64,000 bases of DNA from NCBI GenBank assembly GCA_026874595.1, contig CM049313.1:63678159-63742158 (forward strand), read 5' to 3'. This DNA comes from Sipunculus nudus. Its lineage: Eukaryota > Annelida > Sipuncula > Golfingiida > Sipunculidae. The notes under the pieces are model-generated. The model was not told the DNA's origin. It worked only from the letters and a program-made list of their open reading frames with translations, and did not search any database. Made by a program: the position numbers and the translations under genes. Positions 12,839-25,314 of this stretch are shown in pieces; the stretch's first letter is position 1; each line of letters starts with the position of its first letter.

Positions 12839-14265
12839 CTAAGACTTTCCTAAAACATCCATTTTGTATATTGTTATTCTTCCAAAAAAGTCTGTGCTGC
12901 TGCCGAAGACAATTCTCAGTCTGTGGATCTTCTCATCACTTGACACAATAAATGTCTGTAAAATGGTTAAGGAATGATGATCAGAAAGGTCCAAAGCCGT
13001 AAAATGACAGAAGTTTTCCAAGCTTTGTTACTCTACTATCTTCTAACTTATGCTGACCAAGAAAAAATAATTATAACTGTTGAATAAGATAGCAGTTGCA
13101 GGTTTAGAACCTGGAAATAATTTTATCTTAATCATATCAACTTAATCATATTTTTTTAGATATAAGCTTAAAGACTGATTGTACATCATATTAAAAATTC
13201 CTTGAAAAAGAATGTATTACATGGCATATTTCACATGACGTTTCCTCTTAACATATTTTTTTTCTAAAAGGATACTTGGACAGAATTAACATCTTCTGGG
13301 TAGATATCTGCAATTTTCAGTAGGTCCCCATCTGCAATTGTTGACCCCATAACCTGGCAGTCTTTTCCAGCAAACCCACCTTGGAACTGGATTTGTATTT
13401 CTGTAACTTGGACAGGATCAGTGAAATCCATCTGTACCCACTGAGGGGTGCCCTGATCCACAAAATGAAACGCAATCATTAAATCATATTAACAAAATAA
13501 TGCATCCATATTTGTGAGTTATAATATATTAATACGAAATAATTGGAAACGGCCGATCTAATACTAGTACTTTCAAACACTTAAAATGTTTATGTTTTGT
13601 GAAAATTAAGGAACCTTAAACAATCACATCTGACACACTGTTAAGGTTAAAGTTCCATTTTTTTATTGAGAAAAATATACATATTCTGAAGTTTCTTGTA
13701 TTTGAATAAACTATTATTACTTCTCATGGTAGAGTGTTTAAAGTCAGAAAAAAAACACATGCTTCATATTGCAAGTGTGACAATTGTAATGTTTATTTCA
13801 TAAAGTTATATTTTACGCAGAACTTATATTAGAAGAAAATATGAGCTTATACAGTTATTCTGTAAAAAGAAAATTACAGTTCTTTTTTCTGAAATTGGGC
13901 CTTAATTGAGACACTTTGCATATTTCTCACCTGGTCTGAGTTCCAGCAAGTTTCATCATTCCCATCAAACATAAACTTTTTTCCAAACTGCTTGACATCC
14001 CGATTCAGGACAGAGCTCACTCTGAAATAATTGAAATGTTAAAAGAAAGTTATAAAGGTAGAAGAAAAGAAATACTTAAAAGTTCTATCTGCAAAGCAGA
14101 CAATTTGTTCCTAAACATCCTGTTCTAACATCCATACCAGCTTATACATGGAACATTACAGTAATGGTTAGATCTGTGAACTCACCGAGCATAATCAGAC
14201 TCACAAGAGTATGACTCTGCTGTTAATAATTTGTGGGTTTCCAGACCTGGGGCATAGCTGTACAT
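12839..14265 (-). CDS. NR2C2AP: Nuclear receptor 2C2-associated protein (NR2C2AP/TRA16) homologue
   Basis: Minus-strand exons in transcript order are 14265-14186, 14021-13931, 13452-13276 and 12955-12839 (stop at 12841-12839). All junctions have GT..AG borders and consistent phases. Exon 2 encodes VSSVLNRDVKQFGKKFMF and ETCWNSDQ; exon 3 starts GTPQWVQMDF and contains IQIQFQGGFAGKDC and YPEDVNS; exon 4 contains STDFFGRITIY and ends VLGKS. These align block by block with vertebrate NR2C2AP (VSSVLNR, ETCWNSDQ, LQIQFQGGF, FYPED, DFFGRV.IY), a small protein with a discoidin-like (F5/8 type C) beta-sandwich reported to bind and repress the orphan nuclear receptor TR4/NR2C2. With the ATG at 14265 the product is 154 residues, 15 longer than human. 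The N-terminus is the uncertain part: an acceptor TACAG at 14262-14258 lies just inside this exon and would instead join the candidate upstream exon at 15043-15206, giving 206 residues. Confidence 0.9.
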
Positions 14266-15042
14266 GTTGTGAAGAGAGTAATGTACTCCATCATAGAATG
14301 ATGGATACAAATTCTTTCAAGGCAAATTACATAAACATAGGTGTTTTAGTGGTAAGGACTTAACAGAAAAAGGCAGGTTTTGTTAGCATGTGCATGTGAA
14401 ATGTAAACAGGTGTTTCCTAGAAATGCATAAACAAATTTTGATTTTGAAGTTTGACATTTAAGATGAGTATTCCCAACCCTCCCACAGCACCTGACAGGA
14501 AGAGGCTCATTTTGATTGAAAGCAACATCTGGCAAATTGGTGATCTGTTAGATTTTACCTCTAACTTAGTAGATTCAAGTCCATTGCTGTTCTATCACAC
14601 AAATATAACAAACAAACTTAACATAGCAACCCAGTCAAGCTCATATTATGAGTGACATTTGAGAGTATTGTGGATATGTATGTTGCATATATGCACAAAT
14701 CTAGGATCTAGGATACAACAGCGTACCATAAGTAAAGTTCAGTAGAAATGCCAGAATTTTTTTTAAAAGACTGCATGAGATCAAATGATATGTTTGTTAC
14801 ACAGAAAAATTATATTATCTAGGACCGAAAACAGTTATTTTTTTGAATGACCAAGAAATTTAGCTTAAAAATAGTGTTCTTAAGGAAAACTGAACTCACT
14901 TTTGAAATTTAACAACTCCAAAACTCGAAACTGCTAGTGATATCAGAGAAACAATTCGAAATCTGCATTCTAAGGAATGCAAGCTCTCACCATGTGGGGT
15001 GCCACCATTTTGGGATGCTCTCAAAACCATGTTTGCATTTAC
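14266..15042. other. Intron or 5' flank of the NR2C2AP homologue
   Basis: AT-rich sequence. The plus-strand frame at 14452-14655 has no homology or coding support. Confidence 0.5.
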
Positions 15043-15206
15043 TTAATCAGATCATATTTCAAGGTTGATTCATACATAAGCCACTCCACATTGGGAATAT
15101 TCCTTAATAAAGTTCCTGAATCCGGATCATGAGCTGGGTCTTCACCAAAATCAAATGGATTCTTCAATGGCCAATTCACGAAATACAGGTACCCAGAAAA
15201 TGTCAT
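15043..15206 (-). CDS. Candidate extra 5' coding exon of the NR2C2AP homologue (or exon of an unknown gene)
   Basis: A minus-strand ATG at 15206 opens 54 codons with strong coding character: MTFSGYLYFVNWPLKNPFDF, then GEDPAHDPDSG and NIPNVEWLMYESTLKYDLI. The frame ends at a good donor, ATTAA|GTAAAT (exon end 15043), leaving two bases. The next acceptor downstream, TTCACAACATGTACAG (exon from 14257), leaves one base, so the join makes Asn and runs on in frame as YAPGLETHKLLTAES into the first exon of the NR2C2AP model. Phase agreement and coding quality support it; vertebrate NR2C2AP has no such extension and the segment is not recognised. Confidence 0.4.
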
Positions 15207-15260
15207 GAAAATGAGATTTCATTCAAGATTGTGCAAGTTATGTTGTGAACATACACACAA

Positions 15261-15283
15261 GCACACACACACACACACACACA
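15261..15283. repeat. (CA)n microsatellite
   Basis: About eleven CA dinucleotides, with imperfect CA flanks from 15252 to 15290. Confidence 0.95.
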
Positions 15284-15743
15284 TACACAAACAGGGATGA
15301 ACACATACTCTCCTGTCAGAGAAAATGAAATGTGTGACTTTGCTAAGAAAGCTGTATACTTGTGCACTGCTGTCAGGTAAAACATTGTACGAAGTTTACC
15401 AAAGTGGTGCAAGGCCTGATGTGGCAAAGGCAGACTTTTTTCTCACTGAACTCTGTATGTTGGGGCAATACCTTTCCTATCAATATTTAAACTAGAAATA
15501 TAAAAACTTCCCAACTGGTATGTTATATCTGCATTCAGTCAAAATTTCTTTGTTCTATAATGAATACCACAGTCTTTAACTGGGTTCATTAATTTTAGAC
15601 TGTCTCTACTTTGCTTAGCAAAGGATCTCCTAGGGATTTCTTACAGTGTACAGGTCCAATTTCCTACTAATGTTCTTGTGGCATGTGTTGGGATTAAGAC
15701 CAGTGGCCATTTTGATGGTCGACAATGTTATATAAGTTATAAC

Positions 15744-15940
15744 GTGGATATAAACAAAACAGATGACTTGTGCACTGTGTGTGGGATCAGCCACATTATA
15801 TTATATGTGGATATAAACAAAATGGATGACCTGTGCAATGTGGGATCAACCATGTTATATAACATGTGGATATAAACAAAATAGATGACCTGTGAGATCA
15901 ACCACATAAAATAACATGTAAAGATAAACAAAATAGATGC
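15744..15940. repeat. Imperfect tandem repeat, unit 52-63 bp, about 3.5 copies
   Basis: GTGGATATAAACAAAA or close variants start at 15744, 15807, 15866 and 15918, each followed by GATGACCTGTG-like sequence and GGATCAACCACAT. Unit junctions are dyads: CATGTTATATAACATG at 15851-15866 is a perfect 16-bp palindrome, and CCACAT..ATGTGG arms flank the preceding junction. Confidence 0.85.
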
Positions 15941-17288
15941 CCCTCGACTGTTGGATCAGCACTTTTGGGCTTATTTTTATAAAAGCGTCAAGAGATTAAC
16001 TTTATTTAATGCGTTCAAGATATCGGGATGGACCCCCTTGATAATGTCTAAGGTACATGTTTAAAGGGACATTATCTATTCTTTTACACTATAAAATCAC
16101 TTTTGCTTTAAACAAAAGTTTCCAGGAAAACCATCCAAGCACATGGTCTCAGTACCTCCTTTTGAGCTGTTTAACACCTTATTATTGTTTTGTGTATTAG
16201 TAAACAAAGTCCAAGTGTGTCTGTTTACAATAACACGGCTGCATGACCAGAGGTCTGATTTTGCCCTTGCTTGACAAATCCAAAACAAAGAGTAGTCCAA
16301 ACTAGTCAATACATGGACCTTCATATCCTCTGATATATCTCTGCTGGATGGATGTTGGGTCCCAGGCCTGAGTCATTGGAACATGTGATGTATCAGACAG
16401 CAGGAACATTTTTGGGGCCAAGCCAGTCAGGGCATCTCCTGATTGACAGGTGTTGTGGCCCAGGTGGTGCACTGAGTCCCATGTGCTGTGTTTATGGACA
16501 CACTTGTGATCGCACCCTATTCACTGATTTTAACTCGCATGAACAGGAGTAAGCCAACAGTTTCAAGGCAATATTTTGGCAGGTTCCAATTTAAATAAAA
16601 AAGAAGGTGCTATTTTTCGTGTTTATTTAACATACTCAATAGGTGATTAGGCCCATTAAAGTTCCTTCCTGCCACACCATTTTGAGTGTGCATCGGCAAG
16701 GTTCTGCCACTCCTTGAGGTTTTAGTGATTGATATAGACTAATTGATGATTTCATGAACCACACTTTCATGAAATTTATACTGAGATCATTTTTTAAAGC
16801 TCACTTTAGAGTTCAGAAATGATATTTGTCCAGAGGGAATTGAAGCATGGGGATGGCAGACTAATGAGTAATGCGCCAATAGTACTACACTGCGGGTAGT
16901 GGTGACGGAGTAGAAGAGGGGCACTGGAACAAATACCTGATATTGGAAGCATTCTTTATGAGAGTCGTCATTTCTTCGCCCAACTTAATAATATAAAACA
17001 CAAGTTAATAGAAGTTATACATGGAAATAAGTGATTCTTCAACCGTGATCGTATCATGTGAAACCAGCTTCTCTATTATCGCCCCAAATGTCGTAAAATA
17101 TGTTTATTATTTTCTTTAAGATTCTATATTATCTTCTCAAGAGTGAGTGTATCGGTCAAGTGATACAGCCGAAGTAATACATTTTTCTTAACCAGTTATT
17201 CTAAATTGCAGTGAACCTGTGGTTTTACAATGGTCGTAAAGTGCCGTAAATAAGATCTATGCCGTAAGTCGGTAGGGCTTCACCGAGT
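15941..17288. other. Non-coding stretch
   Basis: No supported gene. The frames at 16097-16324 (minus) and 16352-16552 (plus) have no recognisable features. Confidence 0.5.
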
Positions 17289-17335
17289 TCAAGCTATCCG
17301 GACGTTGCGCCATCCGGAGGTAACATATCCGGACC
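17289..17335 (+). repeat. Left boundary motif of the satellite block (ATCCGGA repeats)
   Basis: TCAAGCTATCCGGA (17289-17302) is followed by CATCCGGAGGTAAC and ATATCCGGA, giving three ATCCGGA words in 45 bp. The complement of the first word appears twice at the right side of the block (35514 and 35581), with further TCCGGA words between. This makes a pair of inverted boundary sequences around the block. Confidence 0.65.
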
Positions 17336-17562
17336 CAGTTAGTTAACACAATATCCGCCAGAGGTCGCTACCGCTATGCTTACCAACAGGATGGACGTCG
17401 CAGGCAATGCCCATACACTTTGTGTGGTCCAACTGCACCAGAGACTGTGTCCTGATGTGACTTGATGATGGAAGTATGACGTCACACGTTAATAAAAAGA
17501 AAAAAAAAAGATATTTCAATAATAAATTAATTAAAGAGTGTTTTCCGTGATATATTGCGCTG
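17336..17562. other. Junction between boundary motif and satellite array
   Basis: Non-repetitive sequence, AT-rich at its right end (an A-rich run at 17497-17509). No gene. Confidence 0.5.
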
Positions 17563-18578
17563 GCCAAATGGAGGGTTTGTAACCTCTTATCTCAGTCTGT
17601 GACAACAAGCCATGCATGTCAATCCACTTTGAATCGTTTGGATTATCTATAACAATTATTTGCATGGCCGGGTTTCTCATTGGGTTCAAGGACCAAAACC
17701 GGGTTTTGTAGCTATACGTCTACATTCCTATATGGTGAAGGCCAAATTTAATGAAGGGTTTAAGTATCTCTTATCCCAGAGCCTGTGACAGCAAGACTTG
17801 GAGCGGTATGAGTTTTCTCTGCGTTGGTGTCTGACAGGGACCAAGGCCCCAAACCACGGTTCAAAGTGGAGCTATACCACAATCTTAATTCATTATATTG
17901 GCCAACCTGAGGCAAACGGGTATTCAAAATGGGGCTAGGCCTTTATATTAAATCATTATTTTGGCCAAATTGAGGGTTTTTATCTCTAATCACAAAGTCT
18001 GTGACAACAAGCCATGCATACCCACCATCTAAAAAAATAAATTTACGTTGGTGTCTGACGGGGTTCAGGGGCCAAAACGACGGTTCCAAGTGAGGCTATA
18101 CCTCTCTCTCAATTCAGCAACATGGTGATATCTCTAATCTTAGAGAATGTTACAATTACAGATGCATGTCACCTAACTGGGCGGGGATCGAACTATTCAG
18201 AACCAAATTTGCAATGTGCCCTGAACGGGATCAGGGGCCCAAATCAGGGTTCGAAATTGGGCTGTCCCTATATCATAATTCATTCTATTGGCCAACCTGA
18301 GGGTGTTTATCTCCAACCTCAGAGTCTGTGACAGTTAGGGATGCATGTTACCTGGCTTGGCGGGGCTCTAACTGTCTGACACCAAAATTGCAATGGCCTC
18401 TGACCGGGATAAGGGACCCAAAAAAGGGGTTAGAAATGGGGCTATACTTCTATTTAAACTCATTTTGTTGTCCAACCTGAGGGCGTTTATCTCTAATCTC
18501 GGAGTCTTTGACGGTTAAAGATGCATATGTCACCTGACTGGACGGAGCTCTAATTGTTTACGAGCAAATTTGCAATGG

Positions 18579-21500
18579 GCTCTGACCGAGATCAGGGGCC
18601 CAAATCAGGGTTCGAAACGGGGCTATACCTCTATCTAAACTCATTTTGTTGGCCAACCTCAGGGTGTCTATCTATAGTATCAGAGTCTGTAACAGTCAGC
18701 GATGCATGTAACCTGACTGGGCTCGGTTCCTCTGTCTGTTAGCAAATTGTAATGAGCCCTGGAAGGTTTCAGGTGCCCAAATCGGGTTTAGAAATGGAGT
18801 TACACCTCTACCTTTACTCATTATATTAGTCAACCTGATGGTCTATATCTCTAATCTCAGAGTCTGTGACAGTTAAAGATGCATGTCACCTTACTTGGCG
18901 CGGTTCCAGTTATCTACAAGGATATTTGCACAGGGCCCTGACCGGGTTGAAGGGCCCGAATCAGGGCTCAAAATGCGGCTATACCTCTAACATAACTCAT
19001 TATATTGGCCTACCTGAGGATGTTTATCTTTCATCTCAGAGTCTGTGACAGTTAGAGATGCATGTCGCCTGACTGGGCTCGGTTTCATCTGACTGTTATG
19101 AAATTTGCAATGGGCCCTGACCGGGTTCAGGGGTCCAAATCAGGGTTCGAAATGGGGCTAATCTTCTATCTAAACTCATTTTGTTGGCCAACCTGAGGGT
19201 GCTTATCTCTAACCTCAGAGTCTGTGACAGTTAAAGGTGAATGTCGTCTGACTGACAGCGGTTCCAGCTGTCTACAAGCACATTTTTACTGGGCCCTCAC
19301 TGGGTTGAAGGGCCCAAATCAGGGTTCAAAGTGTGGCTATACCTCTATCTTAACTCATTATGTTGACCTACCTGAGGATGTTTATCTCTAATCTCAGAGT
19401 CTGTAACAGTTAGAGATGCATGTCGCCTGACTGGGAGAGGCCTTATCTTAATGTCTGGAAATTTGCACTGGGCCCTGACCGGGTTCAGGGGACCAAATCA
19501 GGGTTCGAAATAGGGTAAAACCTCTATCCTAACTCATTAAATTGGCCAACCCGAGGGGGTTTATCTCTAATTTCAGAGTCTGTGACAGTTAGAGATGGAT
19601 GTAACCTGGATGGTCTGGGCTCTAACTATCTGCAAGCAAATTTGCAATGGGCTCCGACCGGGCTGAAGGGCCCGAATCAGGGCTCAAAATGCGGCTATAC
19701 CTTTATCTCATCTCATTATATTGGCCTACCTGAGGATGTTTATCTCTAATCTCAGAGTCTGTGACAGTTAGAGATGCATGTCGCCTGACTGGGCTCGGTT
19801 TCATCTGACTGTATGGAAATTTGCAATGGGCCCTGACCGGGTTCAGGGGTCCAAAACAGGGTTCGAAATGGGGCTATTCTGCTATCTAAACTTATTTTGT
19901 TGGCCAACCTGAGGTTGCTTATCTCTAACCTCAGAGTCTGTGACAGTTAAAGGTACATGTCGTCTGACTGACAGCGGTTCCAGCTGTCTACAAGCAAATT
20001 GTTATTGGGCCCTCACCTGGTTGAAAAGCCCAAATCAGGGTTTAAAATGTGGCTATACCTCTATCTTAACTCATTATATTGGCCTAACCTGAGGATGTTC
20101 ATCTCTAATCTCAGAGTCTGTGACAGTTAGAGATGCATGTCGCCTGACTGGGAGAGGTTTCAGCTGTCCACAAGCAAATTTGCACTGGGCCCTGACCGGG
20201 TTCTTGGACCCAAATCAGGGTTAGAAATGGGGTAAAACCTCTATCCTAACTCATAAAATTGGCCAAACCGAGGGTGTTTATTTCTGGTCTCAGAGTCTGT
20301 GACAGTTAGAGATGGATGTAACCTGGATGGGCTGGGCTCTAACTATCTGCAAGCAAATTTGCAATTTGCTCTGACCGAGATCAGGGACCCAAATCAGGGT
20401 TCGAAACGGGGCTATACCTCTATCTAAACTCATTTTGTTGGCCAACCTCAGGGTGTCTATCTATAGTATCAGAGTCTGTAACAGTCAGCGATGCATGTAA
20501 CCTGACTGGGCTCGGTTCCTCTGTCTGTTAGCAAATTGTAATGAGCCCTGGAAGGTTTCAGGTGCCCAAATCGGGTTTAGAAATGGAGTTACACCTCTAC
20601 CTTTACTCATTATATTAGTCAACCTGATGGTCTATATCTCTAATCTCAGAGTCTGTGACAGTTAAAGATGCATGTCACCTTACTTGGCGCGGTTCCAGTT
20701 ATCTACAAGGATATTTGCACAGGGCCCTGACCGGGTTGAAGGGCCCGAACCAGGGCTGAAAATGCGGCTATACCTCTAACATAACTCATTATATTGGCCT
20801 ACCTGAGGATGTTTATCTTTCATCTCAGAGTCTGTGACAGTTAGAGATGCATGTCGCCTGACTGGGCTCGGTTTCATCTGACTGTTATGAAATTTGCAAT
20901 GGGCCCTGACCGGGTTCAGGGGTCCAAATCAGGGTTCGAAATGGGGCTAATCTTCTATCTAAACTCATTTTGTTGGCCAACCTGAGGGTGCTTATCTCTA
21001 ACCTCAGAGTCTGTGACAGTTAAAGGTGAATGTCGTCTGACTGACAGCGGTTCCAGCTGTCTACAAGCACATTTTTACTGGGCCCTCACTGGGTTGAAGG
21101 GCCCAAATCAGGGTTCAAAGTGTGGCTATACCTCTATCTTAACTCATTATGTTGACCTACCTGAGGATGTTTATCTCTAATCTCAGAGTCTGTAACAGTT
21201 AGAGATGCATGTCGCCTGACTGGGAGAGGCCTTATCTTAATGTCTGGAAATTTGCACTGGGCCCTGACCGGGTTCAGGGGACCAAATCAGGGTTCGAAAT
21301 AGGGTAAAACCTCTATCCTAACTCATTAAATTGGCCAACCCGAGGGGGTTTATCTCTAATTTCAGAGTCTGTGACAGTTAGAGATGGATGTAACCTGGAT
21401 GGTCTGGGCTCTAACTATCTGCAAGCAAATTTGCAATGGGCTCCGACCGGGCTGAAGGGCCCGAATCAGGGCTCAAAATGCGGCTATACCTTTATCTCAT

Positions 21501-23945
21501 CTCATTATATTGGCCTACCTGAGGATGTTTATCTCTAATCTCAGAGTCTGTGACAGTTAGAGATGCATGTCGCCTGACTGGGCTCGGTTTCATCTGACTG
21601 TATGGAAATTTGCAATGGGCCCTGACCGGGTTCAGGGGTCCAAAACAGGGTTCGAAATGGGGCTATTCTGCTATCTAAACTTATTTTGTTGGCCAACCTG
21701 AGGTTGCTTATCTCTAACCTCAGAGTCTGTGACAGTTAAAGGTACATGTCGTCTGACTGAGATCGGTTCCAGCTGTCTACAAGCAAATTGTTATTGGGTC
21801 CTCACCTGGTTGAAAAGCCCAAATCAGGGTTTAAAATGTGGCTATACCTCTATCTTAACTCATTATATTGGCCTAACCTGAGGATGTTTATCTCTAATCT
21901 CAGAGTCTGTGACAGTTAGAGATGCATGTCGCCTGACTGGGAGAGGTTTCAGCTGTCCACAAGCAAATTTGCACTGGGCCCTGACCGGGTTCTTGGACCC
22001 AAATCAGGGTTAGAAATGGGGTAAAACCTCTATCCTAACTCATAAAATTGGCCAAACCGAGGGTGTTTATTTCTGGTCTCAGAGTCTGTGACAGTTAGAG
22101 ATGGATGTAACCTGGATGGGCTGGGCTCTAACTATCTGCAAGCAAATTTGCAATTTGCTCTGACCGAGATCAGGGACCCAAATCAGGGTTCGAAACGGGG
22201 CTATACCTCTATCTAAACTCATTTTGTTGGCCAACCTCAGGGTGTCTATCTATAGTATCAGAGTCTGTAACAGTCAGCGATGCATGTAACCTGACTGGGC
22301 TCGGTTCCTCTGTCTGTTAGCAAATTGTAATGAGCCCTGGAAGGTTTCAGGTGCCCAAATCGGGTTTAGAAATGGAGTTACACCTCTACCTTTACTCATT
22401 ATATTAGTCAACCTGATGGTCTATATCTCTAATCTCAGAGTCTGTGACAGTTAAAGATGCATGTCACCTTACTTGGCGCGGTTCCAGTTATCTACAAGGA
22501 TATTTGCACAGGGCCCTGACCGGGTTGAAGGGCCCGAACCAGGGCTGAAAATGCGGCTATACCTCTAACATAACTCATTATATTGGCCTACCTGAGGATG
22601 TTTATCTTTCATCTCAGAGTCTGTGACAGTTAGAGATGCATGTCGCCTGACTGGGCTCGGTTTCATCTGACTGTTATGAAATTTGCAATGGGCCCTGACC
22701 GGGTTCAGGGGTCCAAATCAGGGTTCGAAATGGGGCTAATCTTCTATCTAAACTCATTTTGTTGGCCAACCTGAGGGTGCTTATCTCTAACCTCAGAGTC
22801 TGTGACAGTTAAAGGTGAATGTCGTCTGACTGACAGCGGTTCCAGCTGTCTACAAGCACATTTTTACTGGGCCCTCACTGGGTTGAAGGGCCCAAATCAG
22901 GGTTCAAAGTGTGGCTATACCTCTATCTTAACTCATTATGTTGACCTACCTGAGGATGTTTATCTCTAATCTCAGAGTCTGTAACAGTTAGAGATGCATG
23001 TCGCCTGACTGGGAGAGGCCTTATCTTAATGTCTGGAAATTTGCACTGGGCCCTGACCGGGTTCAGGGGACCAAATCAGGGTTCGAAATAGGGTAAAACC
23101 TCTATCCTAACTCATTAAATTGGCCAACCCGAGGGGGTTTATCTCTAATTTCAGAGTCTGTGACAGTTAGAGATGGATGTAACCTGGATGGTCTGGGCTC
23201 TAACTATCTGCAAGCAAATTTGCAATGGGCTCCGACCGGGCTGAAGGGCCCGAATCAGGGCTCAAAATGCGGCTATACCTTTATCTCATCTCATTATATT
23301 GGCCTACCTGAGGATGTTTATCTCTAATCTCAGAGTCTGTGACAGTTAGAGATGCATGTCGCCTGACTGGGCTCGGTTTCATCTGACTGTATGGAAATTT
23401 GCAATGGGCCCTGACCGGGTTCAGGGGTCCAAAACAGGGTTCGAAATGGGGCTATTCTGCTATCTAAACTTATTTTGTTGGCCAACCTGAGGTTGCTTAT
23501 CTCTAACCTCAGAGTCTGTGACAGTTAAAGGTACATGTCGTCTGACTGAGATCGGTTCCAGCTGTCTACAAGCAAATTGTTATTGGGCCCTCACCTGGTT
23601 GAAAAGCCCAAATCAGGGTTTAAAATGTGGCTATACCTCTATCTTAACTCATTATATTGGCCTAACCTGAGGATGTTTATCTCTAATCTCAGAGTCTGTG
23701 ACAGTTAGAGATGCATGTCGCCTGACTGGGAGAGGTTTCAGCTGTCCACAAGCAAATTTGCACTGGGCCCTGACCGGGTTCTTGGACCCAAATCAGGGTT
23801 AGAAATGGGGTAAAACCTCTATCCTAACTCATAAAATTGGCCAAACCGAGGGTGTTTATTTCTAGTCTCAGAGTCTGTGACAGTTAGAGATGGATGTAAC
23901 CTGGATGGGCTGGGCTCTAACTATCTGCAAGCAAATTTGCAATTT
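18579..23945 (+). repeat. Higher-order repeat: three 1789-bp units of ten monomers
   Basis: The units run 18579-20367, 20368-22156 and 22157-23945. GGGTGTCTATCTATAGTATC, a variant found in only one monomer per unit, starts at 18662, 20451 and 22240, exactly 1789 apart. Units 2 and 3 share changes that unit 1 lacks (for example CCCGAACCAGGGCTGAAAATG against CCCGAATCAGGGCTCAAAATG), so the latest duplication made units 2 and 3. Similarity to the pattern stops at 23946. Confidence 0.92.
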
Positions 23946-25314
23946 GCCCTGACCGGGTTCAGCGGCCAAAATCAGGGTACGAAATGCGGTTATACCTCTA
24001 TCTAAACTCATTTTGTTGGCCAACCTCAGGGTGTCTATCTCTAATACCAAAGTCTGTGACAGTTAGAGATGTATGCCACCTGACTGGGCGGGGCTCTAAC
24101 TGTCCTCAAGCAAATTTGCAATGGGCTCCGACCGGGTTGAATGACCCGAATCAGGGCTCAAAATGCGGCTATACCTCTATCACAACTCATTATATTGGCC
24201 TACCTGAGGATGTTTATCTCTAATCTCAGAGTCTGTGACAGTAAGAGATGCATGTCGCCTGACTGGGCTCGGTTTTATCTGACTGTTTGGAAATTTGCAA
24301 TGGGCCCTGACCGGGTTCAGCGATCCAAATCAGGGTTCGAAATGGGGCTATTCTTCTATCTAAAGTCATTTTGTTGGCCAACCTGAGGGTGCTTATCTCT
24401 AATCTCAGAGTCTGTGACAGTTAAAGGTGAATGTCGTCCGACTCCGATCGGTTTAAGCTGTCTACAAGCAAATTTTTATTTGGCCCTCACCGGGTTGAAA
24501 AGCCCAAATCAGGGTTCAAAATGTGGCTATACCTCTATCTTAACTCATTATATTGGCATACGTGAGGATGTTTATTTCTAATCTCAGAGTCTGTGACAGT
24601 TAGAGATGCATGTCGCCTGACTGGGAGAGGTTCCAGCTGTCTACAAGCAAATTTGCACTGGGCTCTGACCGGATTTAGAGGCCCAAATCAGGGTTAGAAA
24701 TGGGGTAAAACATCTATCCTAACTCATTAAATTGGCCAACCCGAGGGTGTTTATCTCCAATCTCATAGTCTGTGACAGTTAGAGATGGATGTAACCTGGC
24801 TGGGCTGGGCTCTAACTATCTGCAAGCAAAATTACAATTTGCCCTGACCGGGTTCAGCGGCCAAAATCAGGGTATGAAATGGGGTTATACTTCTATCTAA
24901 ACTCATTTTGTTGGCCAACCTGAGGGTGTCTATCTCTAATCTCAGAGTCTGTGACAGTTAAAGGTGCATCTCTTCTGACTGAGAGTGGTTCCAGCTGTCT
25001 ACAAGCAAATTTTTACTGGGCCCTCACAGGGTTCAAGGGCCCAAATCAGGGTTCAAAATGTGGCTATACCTCTATCTTAACTCATTATATTGGCCTACCT
25101 GAGGATGTTTATTTCTAATCTCAGAGTCTGTGACAGTTAGAGATGCATGTCACCTGACTGGGAGAGGTTTCAGCTGTCTACAAGCAAATTTGCACTGGGC
25201 CCTGACCGGGTTCTTGGACCCAAATCAGGGTTAGAAATGGGGTAAAATCTCTATCCTAACTCTTTAAATTGGCCAAACCGAGGGTGTTTATCTCTAATCT
25301 CAGAGTCTGTGACA

